NCBI GenBank assembly: GCA_937898685.1
Contig: CALEJT010000077.1
Span: 1 to 64,000, forward strand
Direction: 5' to 3'
Origin: an uncultured Gammaproteobacteria bacterium
GTDB taxonomy: Bacteria; Pseudomonadota; Gammaproteobacteria; Pseudomonadales; Pseudohongiellaceae
Length of the DNA: 64,000 nucleotides
This document shows positions 39,487 through 48,773 of the stretch, piece after piece. Position numbers and translations under genes: made by a program. The notes beneath the pieces were generated by a model. That model was not told the origin of the DNA, did not search any database, and saw only the letters and a program-made list of their open reading frames with translations. Within the stretch, counting starts at the first letter, position 1. Every line of letters starts with the position of its first letter.

Positions 39487-40869
39487 ATGGCCACTTCTCT
39501 CTCTACGCTTTCCGCGCTCACCGCGCTTTCTCCCGTTGACGGCCGCTACGGCAACAAGACTCTGGATCTGCGTCCCTACTTCAGCGAATACGGTTTGATC
39601 CGCTATCGCGTGCTGGTGGAAGTGCGCTGGTTGCAGCAGTTGGCCGCTCATCCCGGCATCGGCGAAGTGCCGCCGCTCAGCGCCGAAGCCAATGCCTTCC
39701 TCGACGCGCTGGTGCGCGATTTCAGCGAAGCCGACGCCGCCGCCGTCAAGGCGAAGGAAGCGGTGACGAACCACGACGTCAAAGCCGTCGAATACTTCAT
39801 CAAGGAAAAGATCGCCGCTCTGCCCGAGCTCGACGCGATCAAGGAATTCGTGCACTTCTCCTGCACCTCGGAGGACATCAACAACCTGTCCTATGGCCTC
39901 ATGCTGCAGGAAGCACGTCGTGAGGTGCTGCTGCCGCTGATGCAGAAAGTGGTCGACGAAATCCGCGCGCAGGCGCTGCAGTACGCAGACATTCCGCTGC
40001 TATCGCGCACGCACGGCCAGACCGCCAGCCCTTCCACGATGGGCAAGGAATTCGCCAACGTCGTCGCGCGGCTCAATCGTCAGATCGAGCAATTCTCCAA
40101 GGTGGAAATCCTCGGCAAGATCAACGGCGCCGTCGGCAACTACAACGCCCACGTGGTCGCCTACCCGAATGTCGATTGGGAAGCCAACGCACGTGACTTC
40201 GTGCAGAAGCTGGGCCTGACCTTCAACCCGTACACGACACAGATCGAACCACACGACTACATCGCCGAACTCTTCGGCGCCTGCTGCCGCTTCAACACCA
40301 TCCTGATCGATTTCGATCGCGACGTGTGGGGCTACATTTCGCTCGGTTATTTCCGGCAGAAAGTCATCGCCGGCGAAGTCGGTTCCTCGACCATGCCACA
40401 CAAGGTCAACCCGATCGATTTCGAAAACTCCGAAGGCAACCTCGGCATCGCCAATGCCGTGATGCAGCATCTGTCGGAAAAACTGCCGATCTCGCGCTGG
40501 CAGCGCGACCTCACCGACTCCACCGTGCTGCGCAACATCGGCGTCGGCTTTGCGCACAGCATCCTCGCCTATCAGTCCACGCTGAAAGGTTTGAGTAAAC
40601 TGCTGATCGACGAACAGCGCCTCGCCGCCGATCTCGACAACAGCTGGGAAGTATTGGCCGAAGCCATCCAGACCGTGATGCGTCGTTATGACGTGCCCGA
40701 GCCCTACGAAAAGCTGAAAGCGCTCACCCGCGGTCAGCGCATCGACGCGGAAGTGCTCAAACACTTCGTCGATCAGCTCGACATTCCCGAAGAAGCCAAA
40801 GCGGCCCTGCGCGAATTGCGTCCGGGCACCTACACCGGTACGGCAGCCGCTCAGGCGCGACGCGTGTGA
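39487..40869 (+). CDS. purB: Adenylosuccinate lyase
   Basis: Catalyses two fumarate-releasing steps in purine synthesis. The 460 residues start MATSLSTLSALTALSPVDGRYGN. The protein contains FVHFSCTSEDINNLSYGLML, SRTHGQTASPSTMGKEFAN and the signature loop GSSTMPHKVNPIDFENSEGN with the catalytic serine. The in-frame extension upstream overlaps hflD and is rejected. The stop overlaps the roxA start. Confidence 0.97.
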   Translation: MATSLSTLSALTALSPVDGRYGNKTLDLRPYFSEYGLIRYRVLVEVRWLQQLAAHPGIGEVPPLSAEANAFLDALVRDFSEADAAAVKAKEAVTNHDVKAVEYFIKEKIAALPELDAIKEFVHFSCTSEDINNLSYGLMLQEARREVLLPLMQKVVDEIRAQALQYADIPLLSRTHGQTASPSTMGKEFANVVARLNRQIEQFSKVEILGKINGAVGNYNAHVVAYPNVDWEANARDFVQKLGLTFNPYTTQIEPHDYIAELFGACCRFNTILIDFDRDVWGYISLGYFRQKVIAGEVGSSTMPHKVNPIDFENSEGNLGIANAVMQHLSEKLPISRWQRDLTDSTVLRNIGVGFAHSILAYQSTLKGLSKLLIDEQRLAADLDNSWEVLAEAIQTVMRRYDVPEPYEKLKALTRGQRIDAEVLKHFVDQLDIPEEAKAALRELRPGTYTGTAAAQARRV

Positions 40870-42008
40870 GCAAGCCACTGCGTTTTGCCAACTTCGATTC
40901 GGAGCGCTTCCTGCGTGAGTACTGGCAACGCCAGCCACTCTTGATCAAGGGAGCGCTGCCAAACTTCGCCGATCCACTCGAACCCGAAGAACTCGCCGGT
41001 CTCGCCTGCGAAGACGGCGTGGAATCGCGCCTGGTCTTCACCAAGGGCAAGCAGTACCGCATGCGGCAGAGTCCCTTCGAGGAAAGTGACTTCACTGCGC
41101 TGCCCGACAAGAACTGGACGCTCCTGGTACAGGCCGTCGATCACTTCGTGCCGGAGGTGAAGGCACTGCTGCAGTGCGTCGACTTCATTCCCAGCTGGCG
41201 CGTCGACGACGTGATGATTTCCTTCGCGACGCGTGGTGGTGGCGTCGGCCCACACTTCGATTACTACGACGTGTTCCTGGTGCAAGGTCTGGGGCAGCGC
41301 ACCTGGCGGCTCGGCCAGCGCTGCAACGTTGGCGACACGCTGCTCACGTCGAGCGGACTCAAGCTGTTGCGTGATTTCCACACCACGGCCGAGTACACCC
41401 TGGAACCGGGGGATGTGCTCTACGTGCCGCCGGGACTAGCGCACTGGGGCATCGCCGAAAACGACAGCCTCTGCTATTCGCTCGGCTTTCGTGCGCCGTC
41501 CGTGGCCGACATGCTGCTCGGCTTCACCGACCAGCTCGCGGCCAACCTGCCGCCGGACCACCGTTATACCGATCCGCAGCCGCTGGCACCGAATGCTGGT
41601 GGTGAATTGACGGAGGCTGCCTTGGCACAGGTGCGCAAGTTGCTGCAGGAAGCCTTGGCGGACGATGCAGCGCTCGTGCGTTGGTTCGGAGAATTGCAGA
41701 CCAATCCACGTCATGCGGACCTGATCACCCCACCTCGTCGCAAGCGTCCCCTGCAGGAGAACAGCAAGGTAAGACTGCATCTGGCTTCTCGTCTGGCGTG
41801 GTACGAAGAAAAGGCCAGCAAAACGCTGCTCTGCTTCATCGATGGTGAGAGCCTGGTGCTCAAACCCAGCGCGCAACTCAAACGGCTGTTGGCGCAGTTG
41901 GCCACACCCGCTCTGCCCTTCGCTGCAGGTCCCTTCCTGAAGACGGAATCGACGCGGAATCTGCTGGAGCGGCTCTTGGCGGAAGGTCGCCTCGAGGTCC
42001 TTAAGTAA
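40866..42008 (+). CDS. roxA: Ribosomal protein L16 arginine hydroxylase-type cupin
   Basis: 380-residue JmjC-type 2-oxoglutarate/Fe(II) oxygenase. The metal triad is seen as HFDYYD (HxD, about 132-137) with the distal histidine in PPGLAHWG (about 196). DLTEPGDVLYVPPG-like spacing and the C-terminal winged-helix region match YcfD/RoxA, which hydroxylates Arg81 of L16. It begins with GTG inside the purB stop (GTGA). A strong bidirectional terminator follows. Confidence 0.93.
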   Translation: MSKPLRFANFDSERFLREYWQRQPLLIKGALPNFADPLEPEELAGLACEDGVESRLVFTKGKQYRMRQSPFEESDFTALPDKNWTLLVQAVDHFVPEVKALLQCVDFIPSWRVDDVMISFATRGGGVGPHFDYYDVFLVQGLGQRTWRLGQRCNVGDTLLTSSGLKLLRDFHTTAEYTLEPGDVLYVPPGLAHWGIAENDSLCYSLGFRAPSVADMLLGFTDQLAANLPPDHRYTDPQPLAPNAGGELTEAALAQVRKLLQEALADDAALVRWFGELQTNPRHADLITPPRRKRPLQENSKVRLHLASRLAWYEEKASKTLLCFIDGESLVLKPSAQLKRLLAQLATPALPFAAGPFLKTESTRNLLERLLAEGRLEVLK

Positions 42009-42020
42009 ACGAACGACCCA

Positions 42021-42064
42021 AAAACAAACGCGGCGCCAGGGCTGCCCTGACGCCGCGTTTTTTT
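42021..42064. terminator. Bidirectional terminator between roxA and yceI
   Basis: A long GC-rich hairpin (AACGCGGCG and CCAGGG against CCCTG and CGCCGCGTT, 42027-42059) has a TTTTTTT run on the plus strand and an AAAAACAAA run preceding it. It can serve both convergent genes. Confidence 0.9.
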
Positions 42065-42074
42065 CAAAGTCTTC

Positions 42075-42638
42075 TTACTTACGGATGCCTTCGACGGCGA
42101 GGATCAGGCGCAGCTCAGGGATTGGCGCCAGGTTGATGCCGAAATCGGCCACGTTGAGCGTGGTTTCGGCTTCGAAGCCTACGCGGTAGTCACCGAAGGG
42201 AGTTTCACCTTCACCGGTTTTGACGGCTTCGAAGGAAATCTCCTTGGTCACACCGTGCAGCGTGAAGTTGCCCATGATGTGCAGTTTGCCGTTGCCCGCG
42301 TCCATCACGTGGGTGCTGACGAAGGTGGCTTCGGGATACTTGGATACGTCGAGATAGTCGGCGGTACGCAGGTGTTCGTCGCGTGCTTCGTGGTTGGTGT
42401 CGATGCTGGCGGTGCCGATCTTCACGTTGATGCTGGAAGCACCCACGTTCGCCGGGTCATAGGAGAAGCTGCCCGAGATGTCGTTGAAGCGTCCCCACAG
42501 CGAGCTGATGCCAACGTGGGAAGCGCGGAAGGTGACGGAGCTGTGCATGCCGGCGCCGCTACCGTCGATCACGTATTCAGCGGCCTGAACGGGTACGGCC
42601 AAGCAGAGGGCCAGACCCAAGCCAACGATCTTATTCAT
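42075..42638 (-). CDS. yceI: YceI-family periplasmic protein
   Basis: 187-residue secreted lipocalin-like protein. The signal peptide (MNKIVGLGLALCLAVPVQA) is followed by YVIDGSGAGMHSSVTFRASHVGISSLWGRF, NHEARDEHLRTADYLDVSKYPEATF and GNFTLHGVTKEISF, all YceI-domain hallmarks. Relatives bind polyprenyl or quinone-like lipids; the ligand here is unknown. Confidence 0.92.
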   Translation of the reverse strand: MNKIVGLGLALCLAVPVQAAEYVIDGSGAGMHSSVTFRASHVGISSLWGRFNDISGSFSYDPANVGASSINVKIGTASIDTNHEARDEHLRTADYLDVSKYPEATFVSTHVMDAGNGKLHIMGNFTLHGVTKEISFEAVKTGEGETPFGDYRVGFEAETTLNVADFGINLAPIPELRLILAVEGIRK

Positions 42639-42771
42639 GTAGGTTCCTCGCGAGGGGATGAGGGATTTTGGGAGCGGCGGAAGGTACACCAAGAGATTTG
42701 GAATCTCAATTTCATCATTGTACGGATGGGCGCCTGCACACAGCCTCAATCTGGGTTAAGGTGCAACGATC

Positions 42772-43452
42772 ATGAACTACATCACGCGCTTCGGGCTCAA
42801 CCAGCGTGGACGTGACTTCGCGGTGGGCGACATTCACGGCCACTTCAGCAAACTCCAGACGGCCCTCGATGCCATCGCTTTCGACCCCAGCAAGGACCGG
42901 CTCTTTTCCGTCGGCGACATGGTGGATCGCGGCGCCGAATCGGCGCAGGTGCTCGAATGGCTCGCGCGGCCCTGGTTCCATGCGGTGCGCGGCAACCACG
43001 AAGACTATGCCTGCCGCTGGCGCACCGTGGACGTCGCCAACTGGCTCATCAACGGTGGTGGCTGGTTTCAAGAACTGAGCCTGGAACAAAAACTTGCAAT
43101 GGAAAGCGCCTTTTCGGCCCTGCCGGTGGTGATCGAAGTCGAAACACCGAAGGGGATCGTCGGCATCGCCCATGCCGACGTGCCCAGTCGACACTGGGAA
43201 AACATCCCGACAGCTCTCGCCCATCGGCGCGGACGCGACTATTGCATGTGGTCACGGTTACGCATTCGTAACGAATGGGTCGAAGGCGTGCAGGGAATCA
43301 GAGCCCTGGTCGTGGGTCACGAACCACTGCAACGACCGGTGACATTGGGCAACGTCCATCACATCGACACCCGCGGTTGGCAGCCGGACGGCTATTTCAC
43401 CTTGCTGGATCTGCACGAACTCACACCGCGTCACGCTATCTCTCGGCCCTGA
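42772..43452 (+). CDS. Serine/threonine protein phosphatase (PphA-like)
   Basis: 226-residue metallophosphatase with the PPP-family metal motifs GDIHGHF (about 19-25), GDMVDRG (about 48-54) and RGNHEDY (about 72-78). HAD and GHEP histidines further on complete the site. It resembles PrpA/PphA and lambda phosphatases. Substrate unknown. It diverges from yceI and is followed by a small unknown gene. Confidence 0.9.
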   Translation: MNYITRFGLNQRGRDFAVGDIHGHFSKLQTALDAIAFDPSKDRLFSVGDMVDRGAESAQVLEWLARPWFHAVRGNHEDYACRWRTVDVANWLINGGGWFQELSLEQKLAMESAFSALPVVIEVETPKGIVGIAHADVPSRHWENIPTALAHRRGRDYCMWSRLRIRNEWVEGVQGIRALVVGHEPLQRPVTLGNVHHIDTRGWQPDGYFTLLDLHELTPRHAISRP

Positions 43453-43495
43453 ATTTGCAGGTAGTGAGACGTATAGGTTGAAAGAGGTAAGTGCC

Positions 43496-43681
43496 ATGAA
43501 GTCCATTCCTGCCCAGCCAGAGAAGTCACCGCAGGAAACAGACGACTCCAAGCCCAATGCAGCCGAGCCTGAGACGGGCAATATGGCTGAAGTCATTCGC
43601 GGCAAGGTCCAACGTGGAGAGATGAGTCCTCAGGAAGCCAAGCGCCTCTTCGAAGACATCCACAAACAATTGGACGCCTGA
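43496..43681 (+). CDS. Small hypothetical protein, 61 aa
   Basis: Acidic/proline-rich N-terminal half (MKSIPAQPEKSPQETDDSKP) followed by a predicted helix pair, MAEVIRGKVQRGEMSPQEAKRLFEDIHKQL. It has no membrane segment or known motif. AGAGG lies before the ATG. It is 43 bases after the phosphatase gene and may be co-transcribed. I do not recognise the family. Confidence 0.6.
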   Translation: MKSIPAQPEKSPQETDDSKPNAAEPETGNMAEVIRGKVQRGEMSPQEAKRLFEDIHKQLDA

Positions 43682-43871
43682 GCTCTGCAAATTTGGGGAA
43701 ACGACTCGGCAATAATTTCAGGTTCATCTCAGCCAAAGGCCTGCTTCTGGGGAACAATCCACCGCAGCCGGCCTGCGAAATTGTGATCCGACACGCATAG
43801 GCGACGTGTCAAGATTTAACGCCGATCGCTTCCGGACCATCCTGCGCCTCCCGTTACCATTCCATCGACGT

Positions 43872-44108
43872 ATGCAAGAATCAAAGGACATCAAGACCCT
43901 CCAACTGCAAATCCTCGATACCGAGGAGGCGACAAGCGACGCGCGCGTGCTGACGATCGAATCCCTGGCCAGCAGCAGCCAGGTGCTAGGAGGCTCGGCG
44001 GTCTTGCTCTCTCCCAAGATGGCGCTTGATCTGGCTGCCCACCTGATCGAAGCCGTCAAGGAAATCTACGAAGAAGATCCCAACGAGCCGGATCAAGTGA
44101 TGCATTGA
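43872..44108 (+). CDS. Small hypothetical protein, 78 aa
   Basis: MQESKDIKTLQLQILDTEEATSDARVL starts a short protein with alternating hydrophobic strands and a helix (ALDLAAHLIEAVKEIYEEDP). It has no signal peptide. An in-frame ATG at 43806 would add 22 Arg-rich residues and is less likely. It is followed by an intrinsic terminator, which supports a real gene. Function unknown. Confidence 0.6.
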   Translation: MQESKDIKTLQLQILDTEEATSDARVLTIESLASSSQVLGGSAVLLSPKMALDLAAHLIEAVKEIYEEDPNEPDQVMH

Positions 44109-44166
44109 GCTCCCGCGCCCAGCGCGGCAAGGCCCCTTCACCCACGGCTCGTCCGTCACAACGCGC

Positions 44167-44194
44167 AGAGGCCTCTCGACGAGAGGCCTCTTTT
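44167..44194. terminator. Terminator between the 78-aa gene and the RND pump
   Basis: AGAGGCCTCT (44167-44176) and an identical self-complementary arm (44182-44191) enclose CGACG and lead into TTTT. It is positioned between two convergent genes. Confidence 0.8.
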
Positions 44195-44210
44195 GCATGT
44201 GACGAGGCAA

Positions 44211-47200
44211 TCACCGCGCTTCTGCCCCTCTGCTCCAGGTTTTCGCAGAGCTCAATGCACCACCCGACAATCGACGCATGACCAGGTAGAACACCGGAGT
44301 CAGGAACAGTCCGAAGAAGGTGACGCCCAACATCCCGAAAAATACCGAAATCCCCATGGCCTGGCGCATTTCGGCACCGGCGCCCTGCGACAGCACCAAG
44401 GGCACCACGCCCATGATGAAGGCCAACGAGGTCATCAGGATCGGACGCAGGCGCAAGCGACAGGCCTCGAGCACGGCATCCAAGGTGGATCGCCCGGAGA
44501 GCTCCAGTTCACGCGCGAACTCGACGATGAGGATGGCGTTCTTCGAGGCCAGTCCGACCAACACGATCAACCCGATCTGGGTGAAGATGTTGTTGTCGCC
44601 CTTCGTCAGCCATACGCCCAACAGCGCTGAGAACACACTCATCGGAATGATCAGGATCACCGACAGCGGCAGCGTCAGGCTCTCGTACTGCGCGGCGAGC
44701 ACCAGCATCACGAGCAGCACACAGAGCGGGTAGATCCAGATCGCGCTGTTACCGGCGATGATCTGTTGGTAGGTCAGATCGGTCCACTCGAAGCCGATGC
44801 CCGGCGGCAGAGTCTTGGCTGCCACACGCTCGATGGCCGCCATGGCTTGCGATGACGAATAACCCGGCGCCGGCGCACCGCTCAGATCCGCTGCCGTGAA
44901 ACCGTTGTACCGCGTCACGAGCTCCGGACCATAGATTTGCTCGACACTCGCGAAGGCCGCGAGTGGCACCATCTCCCCGTCCGCCGCCCGCGTTTTCAAT
45001 TGCAGGATGTCCTCCGGGTGTGCGCGATGCGGCGCGTCGGACTGCACTCGTACCTGGTAGACGCGGCCCAGCAGATTGAAGTCGTTGACGTAGAACGAGC
45101 CCAGATAGACCTGCAAGGTCTGGAACACTTCGCTCACCGCGATTCCCAACTGCTTCGCCTTCGTGCGATCCACATCGATGCGCAGCTGCGGCACGTTGAT
45201 CTGGTACGTGGTGAAGAGCGGCGTCAATTCCGGCTGCTTGGCTGCCTCTGCGATGAAGGCCTGTGTTGCCTCATGGAGCGCGTCGTAGCCCAGGTTGCCC
45301 TGATCCTCCAATTGCAGTTTGAAGCCTCCCAGCGAACCGATGCCCATCACGGGAGGTGCTGGAAACACCGCGGCGAAACTCGCCTTTTCCAACGCTTGAT
45401 ACTTGGCATTGAGCGACGCCGCGATGTCGTCGGCACTCAGCCCCTTCCGTTCCTCGAAGGGCTCGAGCAGGATGAAGGTCAGTCCCGAGCTGGAACTGGT
45501 CGTCGTACCGTTGATCGCGAGACCAGCGTAGGACGAGGTCGAGGCCACGCCCGGCTCAGCCAAGGCGATCTCGGTCATCTTTTCCAGCACGGCATCGGTG
45601 CGATGCAAGGTGGAACCGGCAGGCAGTTGTACGAAGCTGATCAGGTACTCCTTGTCCTGACTGGGAACGAAACCACCGGGCACGGCTTTGCCGAGTACGA
45701 CGGTAAGCCCCAGCAACCCGGCGTAGACCACCATCACCACACTCTTGCGTCCCGCCAGTCGCACCACGCCCCCGCCATAACGCTCGGACCCACGATTGAA
45801 GGCGTGATTGAAGCGCGCGAAGAAGCCACCGCACAGCCTATGCATCGCCCGCGACAGCCAATCGCTCTGCGCGCCGTGCGGCTTGAGTAGCAGTGCCGAC
45901 AGCGCTGGCGACAATGTCAGCGAGTTGATTGCCGACAGGACCGTCGACACGGCGATCGTGACTGCAAACTGCTGATAGAAGCGCCCAGTCAGTCCAGACA
46001 GAAAAGCCAGCGGCACGAATACCGCCACGAGCGTCAGCGCGATGGCAATGATGGGGCCGCTCACCTCCCGCATGGCGAGATGAGTGGCCTCGCGCGGCGA
46101 GTGCCCCAACGCGATGTTCCGCTCGACGTTCTCCACCACCACGATCGCGTCGTCCACCACGATGCCGATGGCGAGCACCAAGCCGAACAAGCTCAGCGCA
46201 TTGATGGAAAACCCGAAGAGATAAAGACAGGCCATCGTGCCGACGATCGACACCGGCACGGCAAGCAGTGGAATGAGCGAAGCTCGCCAGGTCTGCAGGA
46301 ACAGGAACACCACGATCACGACGAGACCGATGGCCTCGAACAGTGTCTGTACCACGGCATCGATGCTCGCCTGCACCGAGCGCGTCGGGTTGTAGACGAT
46401 GCGGTAATCCAGTCCGGCGGGAAACTGCGCCTTCAACTCCTCCATGGTGGCGTGGACGTTGGCGGCGATGTCCAAGGCATTGGCCCCTGGCGCTTCCATG
46501 ATCGCCAAAGGGACAGCCACTTCCTCGCCCAGGTAGGCTCGCACCCCATATTCCTGCGCCGCCAGCTCGATGCGCGCCACATCGCGCAGCAAGGTGGTAC
46601 GTCCATCGTGCTCGGCGCGCAGGATGATGTCACCGAACTCCTCGACGCTGCGCAGACGTCCGTCGGCGGTGACGGACATCTGGAATGGTGAGTCTTCAAT
46701 CATGGGAGCGGCGCCGATGCTGCCCACCGCTGCCTGCGCATTCTGCTCGCGGATCGCCGCCACCACTTCGGCAGCGGTGAGTCCGCGTGCCGCCACCGCC
46801 TCGGGATCGAGCCAGATGCGCATGGCGTAGGCGCCTGGCCCCCACAGATTGACCTGCCCCACTCCGTCGATACGCGCGAGCCGATCGCGCACGTGCCGGA
46901 TGGCATAGTTACTCAGGTAGTTGGCGTCGTAGTCACCACCGGGCGACACCAGATGCACCGCAAGCGTGATGTTCGGTGAACTCTTGATGGTGGTGACACC
47001 CAGACGCTGCACGTCTTCCGGCAAACGCGGCACCGCCTGTTCGACGCGGTTGCGCACCCACTGCAGGGCCAGATCTGGATCGGTTCCCAGCTTGAAGGTG
47101 ACCGTCAGATAAAGATTACCGTCGGCGTTCGACAGCGACTCCATGTACAGCATGTTCTCGACGCCGTTGACCTCCTCCTCGATCGGCGCGGCCACGGTCT

Positions 47201-47381
47201 GCGCCAAGGTCGTGGCATTGGCCCCTGGATACTGCGCGTGCACGACGATCGAAGGCGGCACGACCTGCGGATATTCGGACACCGGGAGTGCGAACATCGC
47301 GATGGCGCCAGCGATGAAGATCAACGCAGAGACCACGCCAGCGAAGATCGGGCGATCGATGAAGAAACGAGACAGGTTCAT
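44211..47381 (-). CDS. RND efflux pump inner-membrane subunit (HAE1 family)
   Basis: 1056-residue proton-driven multidrug exporter. It starts MNLSRFFIDRPIFAGVVSALIF and has the twelve-helix, two-loop layout of AcrB/MexF/OqxB. The conserved TM4 aspartates are in LAIGIVVDDAIVVVENVERN. Periplasmic porter segments GVENMLYMESLSNADG and SSPNITLAVHLVSP are typical of the MexF/OqxB branch. No outer-membrane channel gene is adjacent, so it must borrow one. It is transcribed with the adaptor gene 11 bases upstream. Confidence 0.95.
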   Translation of the reverse strand: MNLSRFFIDRPIFAGVVSALIFIAGAIAMFALPVSEYPQVVPPSIVVHAQYPGANATTLAQTVAAPIEEEVNGVENMLYMESLSNADGNLYLTVTFKLGTDPDLALQWVRNRVEQAVPRLPEDVQRLGVTTIKSSPNITLAVHLVSPGGDYDANYLSNYAIRHVRDRLARIDGVGQVNLWGPGAYAMRIWLDPEAVAARGLTAAEVVAAIREQNAQAAVGSIGAAPMIEDSPFQMSVTADGRLRSVEEFGDIILRAEHDGRTTLLRDVARIELAAQEYGVRAYLGEEVAVPLAIMEAPGANALDIAANVHATMEELKAQFPAGLDYRIVYNPTRSVQASIDAVVQTLFEAIGLVVIVVFLFLQTWRASLIPLLAVPVSIVGTMACLYLFGFSINALSLFGLVLAIGIVVDDAIVVVENVERNIALGHSPREATHLAMREVSGPIIAIALTLVAVFVPLAFLSGLTGRFYQQFAVTIAVSTVLSAINSLTLSPALSALLLKPHGAQSDWLSRAMHRLCGGFFARFNHAFNRGSERYGGGVVRLAGRKSVVMVVYAGLLGLTVVLGKAVPGGFVPSQDKEYLISFVQLPAGSTLHRTDAVLEKMTEIALAEPGVASTSSYAGLAINGTTTSSSSGLTFILLEPFEERKGLSADDIAASLNAKYQALEKASFAAVFPAPPVMGIGSLGGFKLQLEDQGNLGYDALHEATQAFIAEAAKQPELTPLFTTYQINVPQLRIDVDRTKAKQLGIAVSEVFQTLQVYLGSFYVNDFNLLGRVYQVRVQSDAPHRAHPEDILQLKTRAADGEMVPLAAFASVEQIYGPELVTRYNGFTAADLSGAPAPGYSSSQAMAAIERVAAKTLPPGIGFEWTDLTYQQIIAGNSAIWIYPLCVLLVMLVLAAQYESLTLPLSVILIIPMSVFSALLGVWLTKGDNNIFTQIGLIVLVGLASKNAILIVEFARELELSGRSTLDAVLEACRLRLRPILMTSLAFIMGVVPLVLSQGAGAEMRQAMGISVFFGMLGVTFFGLFLTPVFYLVMRRLSGGALSSAKTWSRGAEAR

Positions 47382-47392
47382 CGCAACCCCTC

Positions 47393-48544
47393 CTATTCGC
47401 TGGCCAGCACGGAGGTGGCTTGGCTTACCTGTACGATGTCACCGGGTCTGACGCGCTGGGCGCCCTCGACGATCACGCGTTCTCCCGGCAACAGGCCAGA
47501 AAGCACCACACGCTGATCGCCCTGTCTGCTGCCTAGCTCGAGACGCCGGTACTCGACGCGCTCGTCCCGATCGACCACGAGCACGAAGCGGCGGTCCTGA
47601 TCGGTGGCAATGGCCGCCTCGTCCACCAGCGTCGCCTGGTACGGATCGCTGACCTGCATACGCACTCTGGCCTGTAGACCCGGCACCAGATACCCCTCGG
47701 GGTTGGCCAGCAGCGCCCGCACACGCAAAGTGCCGCTGCGGGTATCGAGCTGGTTGTCCAGTGAATGAAGCTGCGCGGTGTGGGGGTAGCCTTCTTCCCC
47801 TGGCAAGCCGACCTGAACCTCCAAAGGTTCCTCTCCCTGAAGCGCGCCGACGTAACGCAGATAGGTACGCTCATCGATGGTGAAGGCAGCGTAGATCGGA
47901 TCGAGGCTGACGATGGAGCTCAGCGGCAGGGCATCGCCACCGGCCTTCACCTCGTTGCCGGCGGTGATTTCCGGTCTGGAAATGCGTCCGGTGATCGGTG
48001 CGGTGATGCGCGTGTAAGCGACGTTCAAGCGCGCACGCTCTACCAACGCCTCAGCCGCCTCGACCTCGGAACGCGCCTCACGGGCGGCGTTCTCGCGCGC
48101 GTCGAAGTCGCGCTGCGAGATGGCATTGGTCTCGATCAGCTTCTGGCCGCGCTCCAGCTCGAGCCCGGTGAACAGTTCGCGAACCTTGGCTTGGGCCAAT
48201 ACCGCTTCGGCGTGTTTGAGCTCGGCCTCGAAGGGAGCCGGGTCGAGCGTGAACAACAGATCACCCTCGTTCACCCACTGCCCGTCGCTGAAATGCACGG
48301 CCAGTAAGGTGCCAGCCACTCTCGGGCGGATCTCGACGAACTCGATCGCTTCCAGGCGCCCGGAATACTCGGCCCAATCGCTGACCCAGCTGCTGCTGAC
48401 CTCTCGCACCTCCACGCTCGCTCGTTCCGCCGCTGCAGCGGGAGAATCCGCCGCGGCGAACAGGGCGTATTCACCCAGAGCCAGAATGACGACACCGATG
48501 AACCCTATCGTTAAGAAACCTCGACCTTTGCTTGAAATGAACAT
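47393..48544 (-). CDS. RND efflux periplasmic adaptor subunit
   Basis: 383-residue membrane-fusion protein. An N-terminal hydrophobic segment (GFLTIGFIGVVILALGEYALF) anchors it. Then come the lipoyl half-motifs (IRPRVAGTLLAVHFSDGQWVNEGD), a helical hairpin (about 110-185), TRITAPITGRISRPEITAGN, and beta-barrel and membrane-proximal domains ending RVRPGDIVQVSQ. The ATG at 48544 follows GGGGGTACGCC; an upstream 77-codon extension runs through the divergent promoter region and is rejected. Confidence 0.93.
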   Translation of the reverse strand: MFISSKGRGFLTIGFIGVVILALGEYALFAAADSPAAAAERASVEVREVSSSWVSDWAEYSGRLEAIEFVEIRPRVAGTLLAVHFSDGQWVNEGDLLFTLDPAPFEAELKHAEAVLAQAKVRELFTGLELERGQKLIETNAISQRDFDARENAAREARSEVEAAEALVERARLNVAYTRITAPITGRISRPEITAGNEVKAGGDALPLSSIVSLDPIYAAFTIDERTYLRYVGALQGEEPLEVQVGLPGEEGYPHTAQLHSLDNQLDTRSGTLRVRALLANPEGYLVPGLQARVRMQVSDPYQATLVDEAAIATDQDRRFVLVVDRDERVEYRRLELGSRQGDQRVVLSGLLPGERVIVEGAQRVRPGDIVQVSQATSVLASE

Positions 48545-48621
48545 GGCGTACCCCCGCACAGTGGAATTTCGGCGCAGTCTCCACCAGGGGTACGTTGGGA
48601 TACAGATCAGGATGTGGCTTT

Positions 48622-48722
48622 TACTTTTCGCAGAAATGGAATAATCGATAGGTAATGACACTGCAAACCCGGATTTTAAAGGGCTGCAAAATTCTCTTTT
48701 CACGAAAATGGAATAATAATCG
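48622..48722. promoter_or_regulatory. Paired direct repeats between the RND pump and aldo/keto reductase
   Basis: CTTTTCGCAGAAATGGAATAA (from about 48624) and TCTTTTCACGAAAATGGAATAA (from about 48695) repeat the same block about 71 bases apart. Each contains a small TTTC...GAAA dyad; the second is perfect (TTTTC-AC-GAAAA). A LysR-type regulator is encoded nearby, so these are candidate operator sites for divergent control. Binding is inferred. Confidence 0.5.
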
Positions 48723-48773
48723 CCGGTGCTTCGGGTAAGGTGACCAGCCTCGATTCTCGATGAGGCTCCAGTC

